From CAILZL01 sp963791615 (GTDB lineage Bacteria > Pseudomonadota > Gammaproteobacteria > Steroidobacterales > Steroidobacteraceae), in assembly GCA_963791615.1 (NCBI GenBank), contig CAWBTE010000005.1, positions 62,001 through 126,000 on the forward strand: a DNA stretch of 64,000 bases, written 5' to 3'. This document shows, one piece after another, positions 18,276 to 27,490 of this stretch (position 1 is the first letter of the stretch; each line of letters begins with the position of its first letter). Position numbers and translations under genes: made by a program. Below the pieces are notes generated by a model that had not been told where the DNA came from, searched no databases, and worked only from the letters and a program-made list of their open reading frames with translations.

Positions 18276-19076
18276 ATGTCCACAGATCAGCGCGATTCCA
18301 CCGCCGCTTCCAATGCAGGCGCCAGCTACCCATCCTTGCGCGGGCGCAGCGTGTTCATCACCGGCGGGGGCTCGGGAATTGGCGGATGCCTCACCGAATC
18401 ATTCGCGAAACAAGGCTCGCGGGTGGCGTTCGTGGATATCGCCGAGAGTCCCTCGCAGGCGCTGGTCGAGAAAATCGACAAAGCCGGTTTGCCCCGGCCG
18501 TGGTATCGCAAGGTAGATGTCACTGACATCCCGGCATTACAGGCAGCGATCCGCGATGCCGCTCAAGCGGTGGGCGACTTTCGCGTACTCATCAATAACG
18601 TGGCCAACGACGACCGTCACAACTTCATGGACGTCACGCCCGAGTACTACGATGCGCGCATTGCGGTGAATCAGCGCCCGGGGTTTTTCGCCATTCAGGC
18701 CGTGGTGCCCGGAATGAAGAAAATGGGCGGCGGATCGATCATCAACTTCGGCAGCAATTCCTACGGTGGCAAGGCCCGCAACATGCCGGTGTACACCACC
18801 GCGAAATCCTCGGTCATTGGTCTTACACGGGGTCTTGCGGCTGAGCTTGGTGAACATCGCATCCGCATCAACGTCATCACGCCGGGCTGGATCATGACGC
18901 AGCGCCAGATCGACAAGTGGCTCACGCCCGAGGGTGAGCTTGAGATCCAGCGCAACCAGGTGCTTCCCGACAAGGTAGGTCCGGAGGACGTGGTGCCGTT
19001 GGCACTGTTCCTGGCCTCCGACGATGCGCGCGCTTGTTCAGCGCAGGAATTCATAGTCGACGCGGGCTGGTTGTGA
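18276..19076 (+). CDS. SDR family NAD(P)-dependent oxidoreductase
   Basis: I place the start at ATG 18276; the frame is open further up to 18168, but that part reads through promoter sequence. The 266-residue protein is a classical short-chain dehydrogenase. The cofactor motif TGGGSGIGG is near residue 27, the NNVAN variant of the NNAG strand is near residue 108, the catalytic serine is in NFGSNSYGG, the YTTAK motif (Tyr and Lys) is near residue 175, and INVITPGWIMT follows. There is no signal peptide, so it is cytosolic. Substrate unknown: such enzymes oxidise or reduce alcohols, sugars or steroids. A perfect 11-bp stem-loop follows the stop and separates it from the converging gene at 19129. 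Confidence 0.9.
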   Translation: MSTDQRDSTAASNAGASYPSLRGRSVFITGGGSGIGGCLTESFAKQGSRVAFVDIAESPSQALVEKIDKAGLPRPWYRKVDVTDIPALQAAIRDAAQAVGDFRVLINNVANDDRHNFMDVTPEYYDARIAVNQRPGFFAIQAVVPGMKKMGGGSIINFGSNSYGGKARNMPVYTTAKSSVIGLTRGLAAELGEHRIRINVITPGWIMTQRQIDKWLTPEGELEIQRNQVLPDKVGPEDVVPLALFLASDDARACSAQEFIVDAGWL

Positions 19077-19085
19077 ATACACTTT

Positions 19086-19113
19086 GGACGCACTCCACTT
19101 TCGGAGTGCGTCC
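19086..19113. terminator. Bidirectional stem-loop terminator between converging genes
   Basis: Perfect 11-bp arms GGACGCACTCC and GGAGTGCGTCC enclose the 6-base loop ACTTTC. It lies between the SDR stop at 19076 and the ceramidase-like stop at 19129. The T-run is weak on both sides, so termination strength is uncertain. Confidence 0.65.
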
Positions 19114-19128
19114 TGTAAGAAATAAACC

Positions 19129-20511
19129 TTATTTCATGTAATCGTGGATCATGTCGGTCACGCCTTTGACGATGCCGGTCTGTGCGCAACCCGGCTTCAA
19201 GCGCGACGCGACGACCTGGAACGTGTAGCGTCCATAGGCATCATCAGTAGGAATGTAGCCGGAATTGGCACGGCCATTGGCCACCGCAACGAACATGGTC
19301 TTCGCCAACGGTGACGCGGCTTTCACCTGCTGTCCGATGAAGTTGTATGCCTCGGCGTTGATCGACGCGAGAGCAATATCGTTGATGCCCAGCACACCCA
19401 GACGCATCTTCACGTCTTCGCCGTCAGCATAGGTACCGGGAGTACCGGCGCGCGCGCCTTTGGAATTAGTCCAGTCCCGACCCGGGCAGGTCAGTGTCAT
19501 CAGCCGGCCACCGAGTTTCACATCGCTGTCCAGCCGATCCATATGGCTCATCACCCGGATCGCTTCTTCACCGATCATCTGTCCCTGCGCACTCATCCAG
19601 CTCTTGCCCGCATCATCCGCCGCCGGATCATTCTTGCCACGCGGCACTTTACCTTCACGCAAGGGTGTTTCAACTTCTTCACGAACGAACTCGAAACCCG
19701 TTCTCTTGACGCCGGATAACGCCGCCATCACGTTGGTGCTGGTACGCAGATGCAAGGGCATTTGATCACCCTGTGCTCCCTGCGAAAAGACCATCACCAT
19801 GTCATCACCAAATGCCTTTTCGACATGCAGGCTGGCAGCCCCGGTGGAATCACTACTGATGAACCCGGAGAGATAGCCGTTGATAGGATGCATGGCGTAG
19901 TTCATGTAGCCGGCGATGGGCTTGCCCGCCTCATCATAGAAAGCGAGCACTGCGAGTGTCTTGTCAGACGGACCCAGGGGATTGGGAGCCTGAGTCCACA
20001 GCTTGGTTTTCTCATCAATCGCGTCACGATTGGTGTTGAGGTAAAGCGCGCCTTCACCGAAACCGACCTTGGCGGGCCGCAATCTGGTACGCGCGTCACG
20101 CGCCACCTGCACCAATGCATCCGAGAGCTTCTTGTAATTTGCCACCACCCAGTTGTTGTCAAGACCGCTGTGCGTGTGCGTGGCCGACATGAGGATGTTT
20201 TGCTGCGGCATATTGAACTCGCGGGCGAGTTGCGCCGCAGCTTCAACGTATGTCTCATCCGGGCGGATGAAACTGATATCACCGCCAATCAACACCGCCC
20301 GGGTATCACCGTTATCCAGAACAATGGCCCGCAAATACAGGTGCTCATGGTCAAACCTGGCAGGCGGCACTTTGCCATCTGCATACGCCATCGCCGTGAT
20401 ATCCAGTTTCGCGGCGCCTGCTCTGAGTTGCCCCGCCTGAGTGATGCCCGGCAGCATCATGCTTGTTGCCGAAATCATCAGCAGCAAAAGTGTGTGTGTC
20501 TTGATTTTCAT
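19129..20511 (-). CDS. Neutral ceramidase superfamily protein, exported, lacking the nucleophilic serine
   Basis: This is the fourth member of the family in the window, 460 residues, with a signal peptide (core TLLLLMISATSMMLPGITQA). Zinc motif SATHTHSG, NYAMHPINGY, the altered nucleophile region SQGAQGDQMPLHLRTS (no GDVSPN serine), the acidic position in ASINAEAYNFIG and a SGYIPTDDAYGRYTF segment are present. It is more like 8514-9926 than 10094-12424: both share the NMWVTR-type mid-region, a CPxR cysteine and the C-terminal LNSALKPGCG or ASRLKPGCAQ motif. It is followed in the upstream direction by a separately oriented dihaem cytochrome gene on the same strand (stop at 20587), 75 bp away. 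A role in hydrolysing amides or esters is guessed from the family only. Confidence 0.8.
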   Translation of the reverse strand: MKIKTHTLLLLMISATSMMLPGITQAGQLRAGAAKLDITAMAYADGKVPPARFDHEHLYLRAIVLDNGDTRAVLIGGDISFIRPDETYVEAAAQLAREFNMPQQNILMSATHTHSGLDNNWVVANYKKLSDALVQVARDARTRLRPAKVGFGEGALYLNTNRDAIDEKTKLWTQAPNPLGPSDKTLAVLAFYDEAGKPIAGYMNYAMHPINGYLSGFISSDSTGAASLHVEKAFGDDMVMVFSQGAQGDQMPLHLRTSTNVMAALSGVKRTGFEFVREEVETPLREGKVPRGKNDPAADDAGKSWMSAQGQMIGEEAIRVMSHMDRLDSDVKLGGRLMTLTCPGRDWTNSKGARAGTPGTYADGEDVKMRLGVLGINDIALASINAEAYNFIGQQVKAASPLAKTMFVAVANGRANSGYIPTDDAYGRYTFQVVASRLKPGCAQTGIVKGVTDMIHDYMK

Positions 20512-20586
20512 TTATCCCCCGTGATGGTGATTGTCAGTACAGGAAGTGAAGAATAAGCGCGCTGTATGCCGAAGGCGAGCGCCGCA

Positions 20587-21507
20587 CTAGGGATCAAGCG
20601 AAGCGGCGTAGGCGGCGAGCGCGATCATGTCCTGCTCGTCCAGCAGCTGGACAACCGGTTTCATGAACGCCGCTTGAGTGCCATTGCGAAACCCCATCTT
20701 GAATGCATACAGCTGCCGGAACAGTCCGGTCGGAAATCGGCCGGCCAGCGGCGGCCCGGCAGGTCCTCCCTTCAGGCCTTGGCCGTGGCAGACCTCACAA
20801 ACGGGTACACCGCCTTCCCCCTTGGCCAAGGCTGCGCCACGCGCCAGTGAACCGATGGGCGCATAGGCGGTGTAGGTCGTGTTCGGATCGCGCAGTTCAA
20901 ACGCTTCAGGATCATCGGCCCCCTCGATGATCCTTTGTCCCAACGGCTCGCGCGCACCGCTTCGGTCAAAGAAATAGATTGAGTCGGCAATCGCCAGGGG
21001 AATTTCCGCCGCTTCCACCACCCTGACACGCTTGCGAAAGGTAACGTTGGCAAAGTATTCGGCAGCAGATGCGATATCAGCATCGGTACTGACCTTGGCT
21101 GTTATCAACATGTTGCGGCCCGTGGTGAAATGCGGATCGTTAACGCGCATGCCTGTTTTCATGTCAGCGATCTGCTGTTTGATGTAGTCGGCTGACATGC
21201 CCGCCAAGGCTGCGTTTTCAGGACGCCCGCCACCATTGGGCAAGTGGCAAAAACCGCAGGCGAATACCGGCGCACGGCCAGCCACCGACGCAGGCATGGG
21301 CGGATGTTCGTCAGGGAACCAGTCAACTGCCCGCGTGCGGTCATAAGTCTGTACTTCGCTGAGTTTGAGCGCGCTACCCGCAACTGTTTGTGCTTTGGGC
21401 GGCGGGAAAGCCCACAATGGAACATCCGCAGACGAAGCGGTAATCCTGTCCTCGGCCGCCATCGCCGAAGCAACGGTGGCAATCACCACCGGAATCCAAC
21501 GCTTCAC
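20587..21507 (-). CDS. Dihaem cytochrome c, periplasmic
   Basis: The preferred start is GTG 21507, which has GGAGG 8 bases upstream and begins a signal peptide (VKRWIPVVIATVASAMA). The longer frame runs back through a MITE. The 306-residue protein has two CxxCH haem sites: CGFCH at about residue 83 and CEVCH at about residue 210, each followed by a class I cytochrome c segment (LAGMSADYIKQQIADMKTGMR and PLAGRFPTGLFRQLYAFKMGFR). Methionines in these segments could be the axial ligands. It probably accepts electrons from a periplasmic dehydrogenase, for example one of the Tat-exported molybdenum hydroxylases, but no partner gene is adjacent. The MITE at 21525-21665 ends only 3 bp before the ribosome-binding region, so the promoter may lie within it. 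Confidence 0.88.
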   Translation of the reverse strand: MKRWIPVVIATVASAMAAEDRITASSADVPLWAFPPPKAQTVAGSALKLSEVQTYDRTRAVDWFPDEHPPMPASVAGRAPVFACGFCHLPNGGGRPENAALAGMSADYIKQQIADMKTGMRVNDPHFTTGRNMLITAKVSTDADIASAAEYFANVTFRKRVRVVEAAEIPLAIADSIYFFDRSGAREPLGQRIIEGADDPEAFELRDPNTTYTAYAPIGSLARGAALAKGEGGVPVCEVCHGQGLKGGPAGPPLAGRFPTGLFRQLYAFKMGFRNGTQAAFMKPVVQLLDEQDMIALAAYAASLDP

Positions 21508-21524
21508 TGAAAATCCTCCGCCTG

Positions 21525-21665
21525 GAACCTGTTCAAAGTCTCGATCAAGGGATGCAGCGCAAGGCGGAACGGCGCAAAAAAACGCAGCGTCCACAAAGTA
21601 CGTGAGTATTTTTTGTGCAGCTCCAACGCCGCGATGCGCCCTTCAGCGAGACTTTGAACAGGTTC
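21525..21665. mobile_element. MITE-like element, 141 bp, inverted GAACCTGTTCAAAGTCTCG ends
   Basis: Perfect 19-bp ends GAACCTGTTCAAAGTCTCG and CGAGACTTTGAACAGGTTC bound about 100 bp with no reading frame. The right end overlaps the last codons of the carboxylesterase gene and supplies its stop. A fragment like its end (TTGAACAGGCTCTTAA) occurs near 55600. No transposase is present. Confidence 0.7.
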
Positions 21666-23379
21666 TTAAGAGCAGAAAGAATAGACACAAGTCGGTGATG
21701 CTTGCATTGACCGTTTGCCTCGACCAGTTAGTCGAGGCAAACGGGTTCCGCGTTATTTTTGCTTCGTAATGATATCGAGCAAGCGCCTTGTCGTGGTTAC
21801 TGCCCACCCTGTTGTAGTCGTCGAACAGCATGGTCGCACCGTTCTCCGAGGTAAAGGCCGGCCAGTTGGGCAGGCCCGAGTGACCGGGATTGCCGGTGCG
21901 GGCGAAGTTCGCGAACGAGCGCGCCACGTCATAGGACATCGACCGGGCCGCTTCACCACCACCAAAGGATTGTGGCTGGCGGTCGGCGTTGAACAGCGCC
22001 ATGTGAACGTCGGAGACGTGCCACGCGCCCGCTACACCATCGAGCACCGGTGGGTTCCACTTGAAGAGGTAAACATAAACGGATGCCTGGCCGTTTTTCG
22101 CCTTGAAGTCGGCGGCTGCAATCGAGCCTGCGCGGTTCGCTTCGGAAAACAGGAACGCACGCGCCAGCGGGTCGCGCGGATAAGCCTTCTTCCACTCCGT
22201 CGCAATGGCCGCCGCCCGGTCGCCGAAACGCTCGGTGAGCTTGGCCATCGCCTGCGCATCGGTCCATTTGGTCCAGTTGTCCGCGAACAGCTTGGTGTTG
22301 TTATTGCGGATGATGGTGTTGTTCTCTTCGAGCACATTACCAATGAGCATGGGCTTGCCGGCCGAGTACTTCGCCCAGCCTTCCAGTTGTGGATCGATGG
22401 GCATGAAAGTCCCGTCGACCGTCGGGCGCCAGGCCGCAACGCCTAGCCCGGCCTCCTCAACCTGCTTCATCGCCTTGGTGCCGGCTTCCAGCAGCACCGG
22501 GTACGGAACGGTCGCGATCTTGTCGATAGTTCTGGCATTCAGGCCAAGATTCTGGACGGTGTACTTGGCGATGGCAGCACCGATCGTCTTGGGCAGGGCC
22601 GCGTTCGAGCCGACGCCGCTCATGACGATCGACCTGGCGAACAGATCCTTCGCGTCCGGGTTACCCATCAGGAAGCGGACCTTACCGCCGCCACCGGACT
22701 GGCCCATGATGGTTACGTTCTGCGGGTCGCCACCGAACTGGGCAACGTTGGCATTCACCCACTTCAGCGCGGCGACAACGTCGCGCATGCCGGCGTTCGA
22801 CGCTTGGGCGTAACGCGGCCCGAAGGCAGAGAGATCCAGTGCGCCGAGCACATTGAGCCGGTGATTCAACGTCACTACCACCAGGTCACCGAGCTCGGCC
22901 AGATTGCGACCGTCATAACCTTCGCCTTCCATCGACGAGCCGTTGGTGAAGCCGCCGCCGTGGATGAAGACCAGCACCGGGCGCTTACCCGTGTTGCTCA
23001 GACCGGGCGTCCAGACATTCAGGAACTGGCAGTTCTCGTTCTGCGGCAGGTAGCGATGCGCATTGAACTGCTCATCGGTAGAGACCATGGTCATCTCTGG
23101 GATCGGGCAGGTCTCGCCGTAGTTCATGGCCAGCCGTACACCACTCCACGAATCAGGCGCTTCCGGCGGCATGAACCGCGCCGCTTTGGCGTAGGGCACG
23201 CCGCGAAAGGTGTAGATACCCTTGTCGCGGAAGCCCATGAGTTGACCCTGCGTGACCTGGACAACACCCTGCCCCGAGGCCGCCACGAAGGTGTCGTCCG
23301 AGGCGTGAGCGACCTGGGCCAGCCCACCGCTGAGCGTCAGTCCCATAAAAATGGCTGTGAGTTGTTTCATGTGTTTCAT
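21643..23379 (-). CDS. Type B carboxylesterase, exported
   Basis: The start at 23379 follows GGGGGA by 6 bases and begins a signal peptide (MKHMKQLTAIFMGLTLSGGLAQVAHA); the longer frame from 23508 lacks this. The 578-residue product belongs to the carboxylesterase/lipase type B family. Visible motifs are FRGVPYA near the N-terminus, ENCQFLNVWTP, FIHGGGF for the oxyanion hole, the nucleophile elbow GQSGGGG, the acidic residue in LEENNT, and the histidine in AWHVSDVHM. It hydrolyses carboxyl esters in the periplasm; the substrate is not assignable. The last residues LRTCSKSR and the stop codon lie inside the inverted end of the MITE at 21525-21665, so the original C-terminus has been replaced. 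Confidence 0.88.
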   Translation of the reverse strand: MKHMKQLTAIFMGLTLSGGLAQVAHASDDTFVAASGQGVVQVTQGQLMGFRDKGIYTFRGVPYAKAARFMPPEAPDSWSGVRLAMNYGETCPIPEMTMVSTDEQFNAHRYLPQNENCQFLNVWTPGLSNTGKRPVLVFIHGGGFTNGSSMEGEGYDGRNLAELGDLVVVTLNHRLNVLGALDLSAFGPRYAQASNAGMRDVVAALKWVNANVAQFGGDPQNVTIMGQSGGGGKVRFLMGNPDAKDLFARSIVMSGVGSNAALPKTIGAAIAKYTVQNLGLNARTIDKIATVPYPVLLEAGTKAMKQVEEAGLGVAAWRPTVDGTFMPIDPQLEGWAKYSAGKPMLIGNVLEENNTIIRNNNTKLFADNWTKWTDAQAMAKLTERFGDRAAAIATEWKKAYPRDPLARAFLFSEANRAGSIAAADFKAKNGQASVYVYLFKWNPPVLDGVAGAWHVSDVHMALFNADRQPQSFGGGEAARSMSYDVARSFANFARTGNPGHSGLPNWPAFTSENGATMLFDDYNRVGSNHDKALARYHYEAKITRNPFASTNWSRQTVNASITDLCLFFLLLRTCSKSR

Positions 23380-23844
23380 TTCGATTCCCCCAAAGGTATT
23401 TCCAAGCGAAACGTTGTTTTCATGGCCCACAAACGCCTCAGGCGGGCCGGTATCTCTCTTCATCGTTGGCGTGGGCGTATTCGCGGCCACCCCCGCACCA
23501 TTCCGCATACTGTATACAGAACACCGCCACTGCGCCGCAATTTTCTGAGAGCCCAGGAGCCTGTCTGACTTAGGTGATCGTAGCGAGGCGAGTGAGCCCG
23601 TTTAATTGAAGCAGGTGAGGACAGTTTTTTGATCGTTTGAGGAGAATAGCCGTAGCTATTTAACGCCACACCATCAACATGGGATCGGAAAAATGGACCC
23701 CCATGTCTATATATAAACAGGGCCACCGCCGCAGTAGATCAACCCTAAGTCCGACAGGCTCCTCGGATCGGGTCGGATGTCGAGCCAAAAATCAGCGTCC
23801 AACAGGCTGACAAAGGCTGACATCAGGCTTCCTGGAGCTCCTGT
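23380..23844. other. Gene-free stretch between divergent regions, mostly MITE
   Basis: The only feature I can support here is the MITE at 23555-23763. The flank 23380-23554 is the leader of the esterase gene; 23764-23844 has short repeats of CAGGCTGACA but no gene. Confidence 0.6.
23555..23763. mobile_element. MITE-like element, about 209 bp, AGCCTGTCNGACTTAGG ends (copy 1)
   Basis: The ends AGGAGCCTGTCTGACTTAGG and CCTAAGTCCGACAGGCTCCT are inverted copies with one mismatch. The interior shares long stretches with the element at 28862-29047 (TGATCGTAGCGAGGCGAGTG, TTTAATTGAAGCAGGTGAGG, GGAGAATAGCCGTAGCTATT, CCGCCGCAGTAGATCA). This copy has extra bases in the middle. No coding sequence. Confidence 0.8.
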
Positions 23845-25698
23845 TCAGAGCAGGTACAAGGGCTGCGAATCTTCCCAGAGACTGTCGGTGAGAGCCCGCT
23901 TGCCACTGCCATCCGCATTCATGATCCAGATTTGTCCGTAGGGCTGAAAGTTGCTGTCGTATAGCGGCGCCTCATCCTTGAAACCATTCAGGCCGCTGTT
24001 CCACAGCAGGCGTCCATCTGTGGTCCAGACTGCATGCGCGTCATTGGCGCCCGAAGTGGTGAGGCGACGCAATCCGCCACCATCCGGTCGAATGGTGAAA
24101 ACATCGAAATTGCCATCGCCCAGTCGGCGCGTGAACACGATGCGACCACCCTCCGGCGACCAGTCGGGCAGGTTGTCGTATTCATTCGTCAGCACACTGA
24201 CAACACGCGTTGTCAGATCGAGGATACGCAGTCCACTTTGACCATCTGGCGCTGTCAGCCTGAACACTATCCGCTTGCCATCAGGTGCACAGCTGGGAAA
24301 ACCGGCATTTTCCGGTCCTTCGAATAAAACTTCGAGGCCGCTGCCGTCACGTCGGACGCGCATGATCTTTGACGGCGCCTTGTAACGATTTTCAAAATAC
24401 AACCCGAAGCCGAACACGATCCATTGCCCATCCGGCGACCAGCTGGGACCAAACGCCAGCCCCTTGCCCTCGGTATCGAATACGCGACGACGGTCTGTGC
24501 CATCGGGATTCATGATGGCAATCGATGAATTCGACGCCTGCTCGGTCAGCACCAGCTTGTTGTCTTTCGACAGGCGAGGAAAGGAATCGGTGGAACGATA
24601 TTCGAATTGTGGATCCCAGCTGTGCAGCAACGTGTTCTGCGGTAACGCCGTAAAACTTGTCTTTTCATACACGACGCGAGTGCCATCGGGTGACCAGACC
24701 GGCGAACGTATAGCGCCTTTCACCGCTGGCCGGCCGGAGGTGTAGTGCAACCCCTGCTCTGCGCCGACCTTGATCTGATAACCAATTTCATTCGTGCTGA
24801 TGAATTGTGGAAACAGTTTCAAACCGGGTCCGGAAGTGTGCTCGATCCGTTCACCTGTATTCACATCCACTGAAACCACCTGCGACTGCGCCCGCGCCGC
24901 CAGAAAGGAGATGCGTGCATTCCAGCTGTCCTGCACGGGCATTTCATAAAAAATCACTCGATGACCATCCGCCGACCATTTCGGTGAACCTGCGCTGTAG
25001 CCCGGCCGTGAGGCAAGCACGCGCAACCCTTGTCCATCCGCACGCATAACGTAAATGCTGAGTTGCTGGATGTGTTCCCAGCCTTCGCCGGTCGATGGAC
25101 AGGAAGTTGTGCCGGGCGTGCAGGCATGACCTTTCCATGCAGTGTTGCGGTCGGAGGAAAAAGCCAGCCACCGTCCATCCGGCGACCAGCTGGGACGAAA
25201 GAAACCATCAGGAAGATCTGGATCGCCCTGAACAACATTTCGACCGGTCAGATTCGTGAGGCGGCCAGTGCGGATGTCCTGAATCCAGATGTTGGCGCGG
25301 CCAGTGCCACGTGTTGAAACAAACGCGAGGCGCGCGCCATCCGCAGACAGTGCCGCCACATCGTCAACTGCTGCTCCGGTAACCAATGAACGAATGCCGG
25401 TTCCATCTGCATGCGCGATGCAGATATCCGCCTGACCGCGCCCGCGTCGTTCGCTGGTGAATAAAACCTGACTACCGTCACTGGAGAATGAGGCATGGAA
25501 ATCGAATCCCGGCGTCTCCAGCAATCTGCGTTCATTCGTGCCGTCCATGCCGGCGATGAACAGATCGGATGCCGTCGGACCAATACGAGACATCAGCATG
25601 ACGCGATGTTGCGGCGCGCTGGCGCCGATGATCTGCTGCGGAGCAGCCGCCAGCGCTGCAGAAGCTGACAAGACAAAGTCTCTCCGATTCATCCCCAT
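23845..25698 (-). CDS. TolB-like PD40 beta-propeller protein, Tat-exported
   Basis: The start at 25698 follows AGGA by 8 bases and begins MGMNRRDFVLSASAALAAAP, a twin-arginine signal with NRRDFVL. The remainder of the 617-residue protein consists of PD40 (TolB-type) repeats, recognisable by recurring W-S-P-D-G motifs: SFSSDGSQVLF, SWSPDGRWLAF, KWSADGHRVIF, VWSPDGTRVVY, SWSPDGQWIVFG, PDWSPEGGRIVF. Such propellers bind peptides or sugars or act as scaffolds in the periplasm, and this one has no catalytic domain attached. A protein of the same kind is at 50695-52539. Single gene on the minus strand, divergent from the MBL hydrolase at 25929. Confidence 0.85.
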   Translation of the reverse strand: MGMNRRDFVLSASAALAAAPQQIIGASAPQHRVMLMSRIGPTASDLFIAGMDGTNERRLLETPGFDFHASFSSDGSQVLFTSERRGRGQADICIAHADGTGIRSLVTGAAVDDVAALSADGARLAFVSTRGTGRANIWIQDIRTGRLTNLTGRNVVQGDPDLPDGFFRPSWSPDGRWLAFSSDRNTAWKGHACTPGTTSCPSTGEGWEHIQQLSIYVMRADGQGLRVLASRPGYSAGSPKWSADGHRVIFYEMPVQDSWNARISFLAARAQSQVVSVDVNTGERIEHTSGPGLKLFPQFISTNEIGYQIKVGAEQGLHYTSGRPAVKGAIRSPVWSPDGTRVVYEKTSFTALPQNTLLHSWDPQFEYRSTDSFPRLSKDNKLVLTEQASNSSIAIMNPDGTDRRRVFDTEGKGLAFGPSWSPDGQWIVFGFGLYFENRYKAPSKIMRVRRDGSGLEVLFEGPENAGFPSCAPDGKRIVFRLTAPDGQSGLRILDLTTRVVSVLTNEYDNLPDWSPEGGRIVFTRRLGDGNFDVFTIRPDGGGLRRLTTSGANDAHAVWTTDGRLLWNSGLNGFKDEAPLYDSNFQPYGQIWIMNADGSGKRALTDSLWEDSQPLYLL

Positions 25699-25928
25699 GA
25701 TGGCGTTCCTGCCTTGCTGATTGTCTGAAAATTCCAGTGTAGCGCACCCCGACAACATCTTGTGCTGCCAGGCAGCCCTGACGTATGTCAACGTTCCAGG
25801 ACTGCCGGGTATACTTGCCGACAGTCAAAGCAGGGGCACGCTGATTGCAGGCTAATTGACTGTGCGCCCCACCATCGGATGCCAGAAGCTACCGACTGGC
25901 CACACAACACAGATGAAGGAAAACAACG

Positions 25929-27020
25929 ATGATGAGAAAAGTAATCCGACGCGTCCTGATAGCGTTGATGATTTGCGGCTCAATGACAGGCCCTGCAATT
26001 GCGCAAGCAGCGACTTCCTTCAGTGCTGCCGCACTCATCAATGTCGGCGACAACGTCAAGTATGGTTCTTACGTTGTCTACAAAATTGGCGAGGGAATCT
26101 ACAAGATCAACGACCCCGGCGTGACCACCGGCAAGGGCGGCGCATGGGGCGTGGACATCTATCTGATCCGCGGCAAGACCAAGGCATTGGTCATTGATCT
26201 GGGCAACAACTACATGCTCGGGTATGCCGCCGATCTCATTGCGCCGCGCAAGGATGCCGCTGAAGAGTTTCGCACCATTGTGTTCGGGCTCGCTGGCAAG
26301 CTGCCGGTCGAAGCGGCAGTGACCCACGCACATCCCGATCACGACGGCATGACCGGCGCGTTCCTGAACATCAGCCGCAAGGTAACTGTCTGGATGCCGG
26401 AAGGCGAAGATGTCAATGCGCCGAAGGTGCAACACAACCTGGATCCGGCAGTCTATTCGCGCTTTGCGCCCGGCAAGGAATTCGACCTCGGCGGCGGCCG
26501 AATTGTTAAGGCCTTCCAGACGCGGGGGCACTCTGATGGCAGCACGGTCTATCTGCTGACCAAGGACATGTACCTGTTCACAGGCGACTCGATTGGCTCA
26601 GGATTTGGGCAGGCTTTTCCTACCGTGGCAAGACTGAAGGCATTTGCAGAAGACACGCAGAAGTTCGTCGACTACATCCATGCCAACTATTCTCCCTACC
26701 AACGCTACTCGATGAAGGTGTTCACCGGCCATTCCTGGCAGAACACCTATGGCGGCTGGTGGAGCCCCAAGCATGCCAAGGTGGACGTGGCTTACCTGGA
26801 TTGGCGCTTCGTGCAGAACGTTGTTTCCTGCGCGAATGGAATTCTGAAAGGCGACTGGCTGGTTCCCGGCAGCGGCCTTCAGTATGTAGGCAAGATGGAA
26901 TATACCGATGCATGGCCGAGCGCCAGTGGTCGCGCCATCATGGTGTATGGCATCGGCACGGTGATCATTCCGCTGGAGACAGCCTATGAAGCCGCCGGAT
27001 TGAAGATGCCGGTGCAGTAA
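25929..27020 (+). CDS. MBL-fold metallo-hydrolase, exported
   Basis: The 363-residue product starts at ATG 25929 (ATG 25932 is possible), with AAGGA 8 bases upstream, and has a signal peptide ending AIAQA. The metallo-beta-lactamase fold is shown by THAHPDHDG near residue 130, the RGHSDGS histidine loop near residue 200, the TGDSIGSGFG aspartate loop, and FTGHSWQNTY with the last histidine. The C-terminal 80 residues are an added domain. It is periplasmic and likely to hydrolyse an ester, lactone or amide. It lies 58 bp upstream of a DUF6152 / G-D-S-V-G pair on the same strand and may form an operon with them. Confidence 0.85.
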   Translation: MMRKVIRRVLIALMICGSMTGPAIAQAATSFSAAALINVGDNVKYGSYVVYKIGEGIYKINDPGVTTGKGGAWGVDIYLIRGKTKALVIDLGNNYMLGYAADLIAPRKDAAEEFRTIVFGLAGKLPVEAAVTHAHPDHDGMTGAFLNISRKVTVWMPEGEDVNAPKVQHNLDPAVYSRFAPGKEFDLGGGRIVKAFQTRGHSDGSTVYLLTKDMYLFTGDSIGSGFGQAFPTVARLKAFAEDTQKFVDYIHANYSPYQRYSMKVFTGHSWQNTYGGWWSPKHAKVDVAYLDWRFVQNVVSCANGILKGDWLVPGSGLQYVGKMEYTDAWPSASGRAIMVYGIGTVIIPLETAYEAAGLKMPVQ

Positions 27021-27078
27021 TTTTGCGATAGGCTACAGCAGCACGACAAACTCATTCGAAACAAGGCCGGGGGACAAC

Positions 27079-27480
27079 ATGAAGCTTTATACATGGGTGG
27101 GTTTTGGGGCCATTTGCTCAGTCTTTTCCGTATCAGCCGCATTGGCCCATCACTCAGGCACGATGTTCGACAACACCAGGGAAATCGAAGTCGCGGGCAC
27201 CGTGCACCTGTTTGAATGGACCAATCCACATATCTTCATCGAAGTGATGGTGGATGGCCCGAATGGACCCTACAAGTTCATCATTGAGGGCCCCACGCCG
27301 GGTGTCCTCAGGGGACACGACTGGAAATTCAATTCGCTCAAACCCGGTGACAAAGTTGTGGCGAAGGTTCGCCCGCTCAGAGAGGGTCGGCCTGGTGGTT
27401 ATCTTGTCCGCATCTCGAAGGATGGGGTTCCAGTGGGTGACGGTGAAACCTCTTCCGCCACCATCAAAGACAACAAATAA
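27079..27480 (+). CDS. DUF6152 family small periplasmic protein, mature N-terminus His-His
   Basis: The 133-residue protein has a signal peptide with predicted cleavage after SAALA, leaving HHSGTMFDN as the mature start. GTVHLFEWTNPH and KPGDKVVAKVRPLREGRPGG match the family motifs. GGGGGAC before the ATG at 27079 provides a good ribosome-binding site. The gene is followed after 10 bp by its G-D-S-V-G partner and preceded by an exported MBL hydrolase. As for the other copies, the role is unknown; metal binding by the N-terminal histidines and the NPH histidine is inferred. Confidence 0.83.
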   Translation: MKLYTWVGFGAICSVFSVSAALAHHSGTMFDNTREIEVAGTVHLFEWTNPHIFIEVMVDGPNGPYKFIIEGPTPGVLRGHDWKFNSLKPGDKVVAKVRPLREGRPGGYLVRISKDGVPVGDGETSSATIKDNK

Positions 27481-27490
27481 AGGACAACAA

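Noticed and set aside
8514..20511. Annotation of the four proteins as true neutral ceramidases
   Set aside because: The catalytic serine motif GDVSPN is replaced by GDQxx in all four, so only superfamily membership is claimed.
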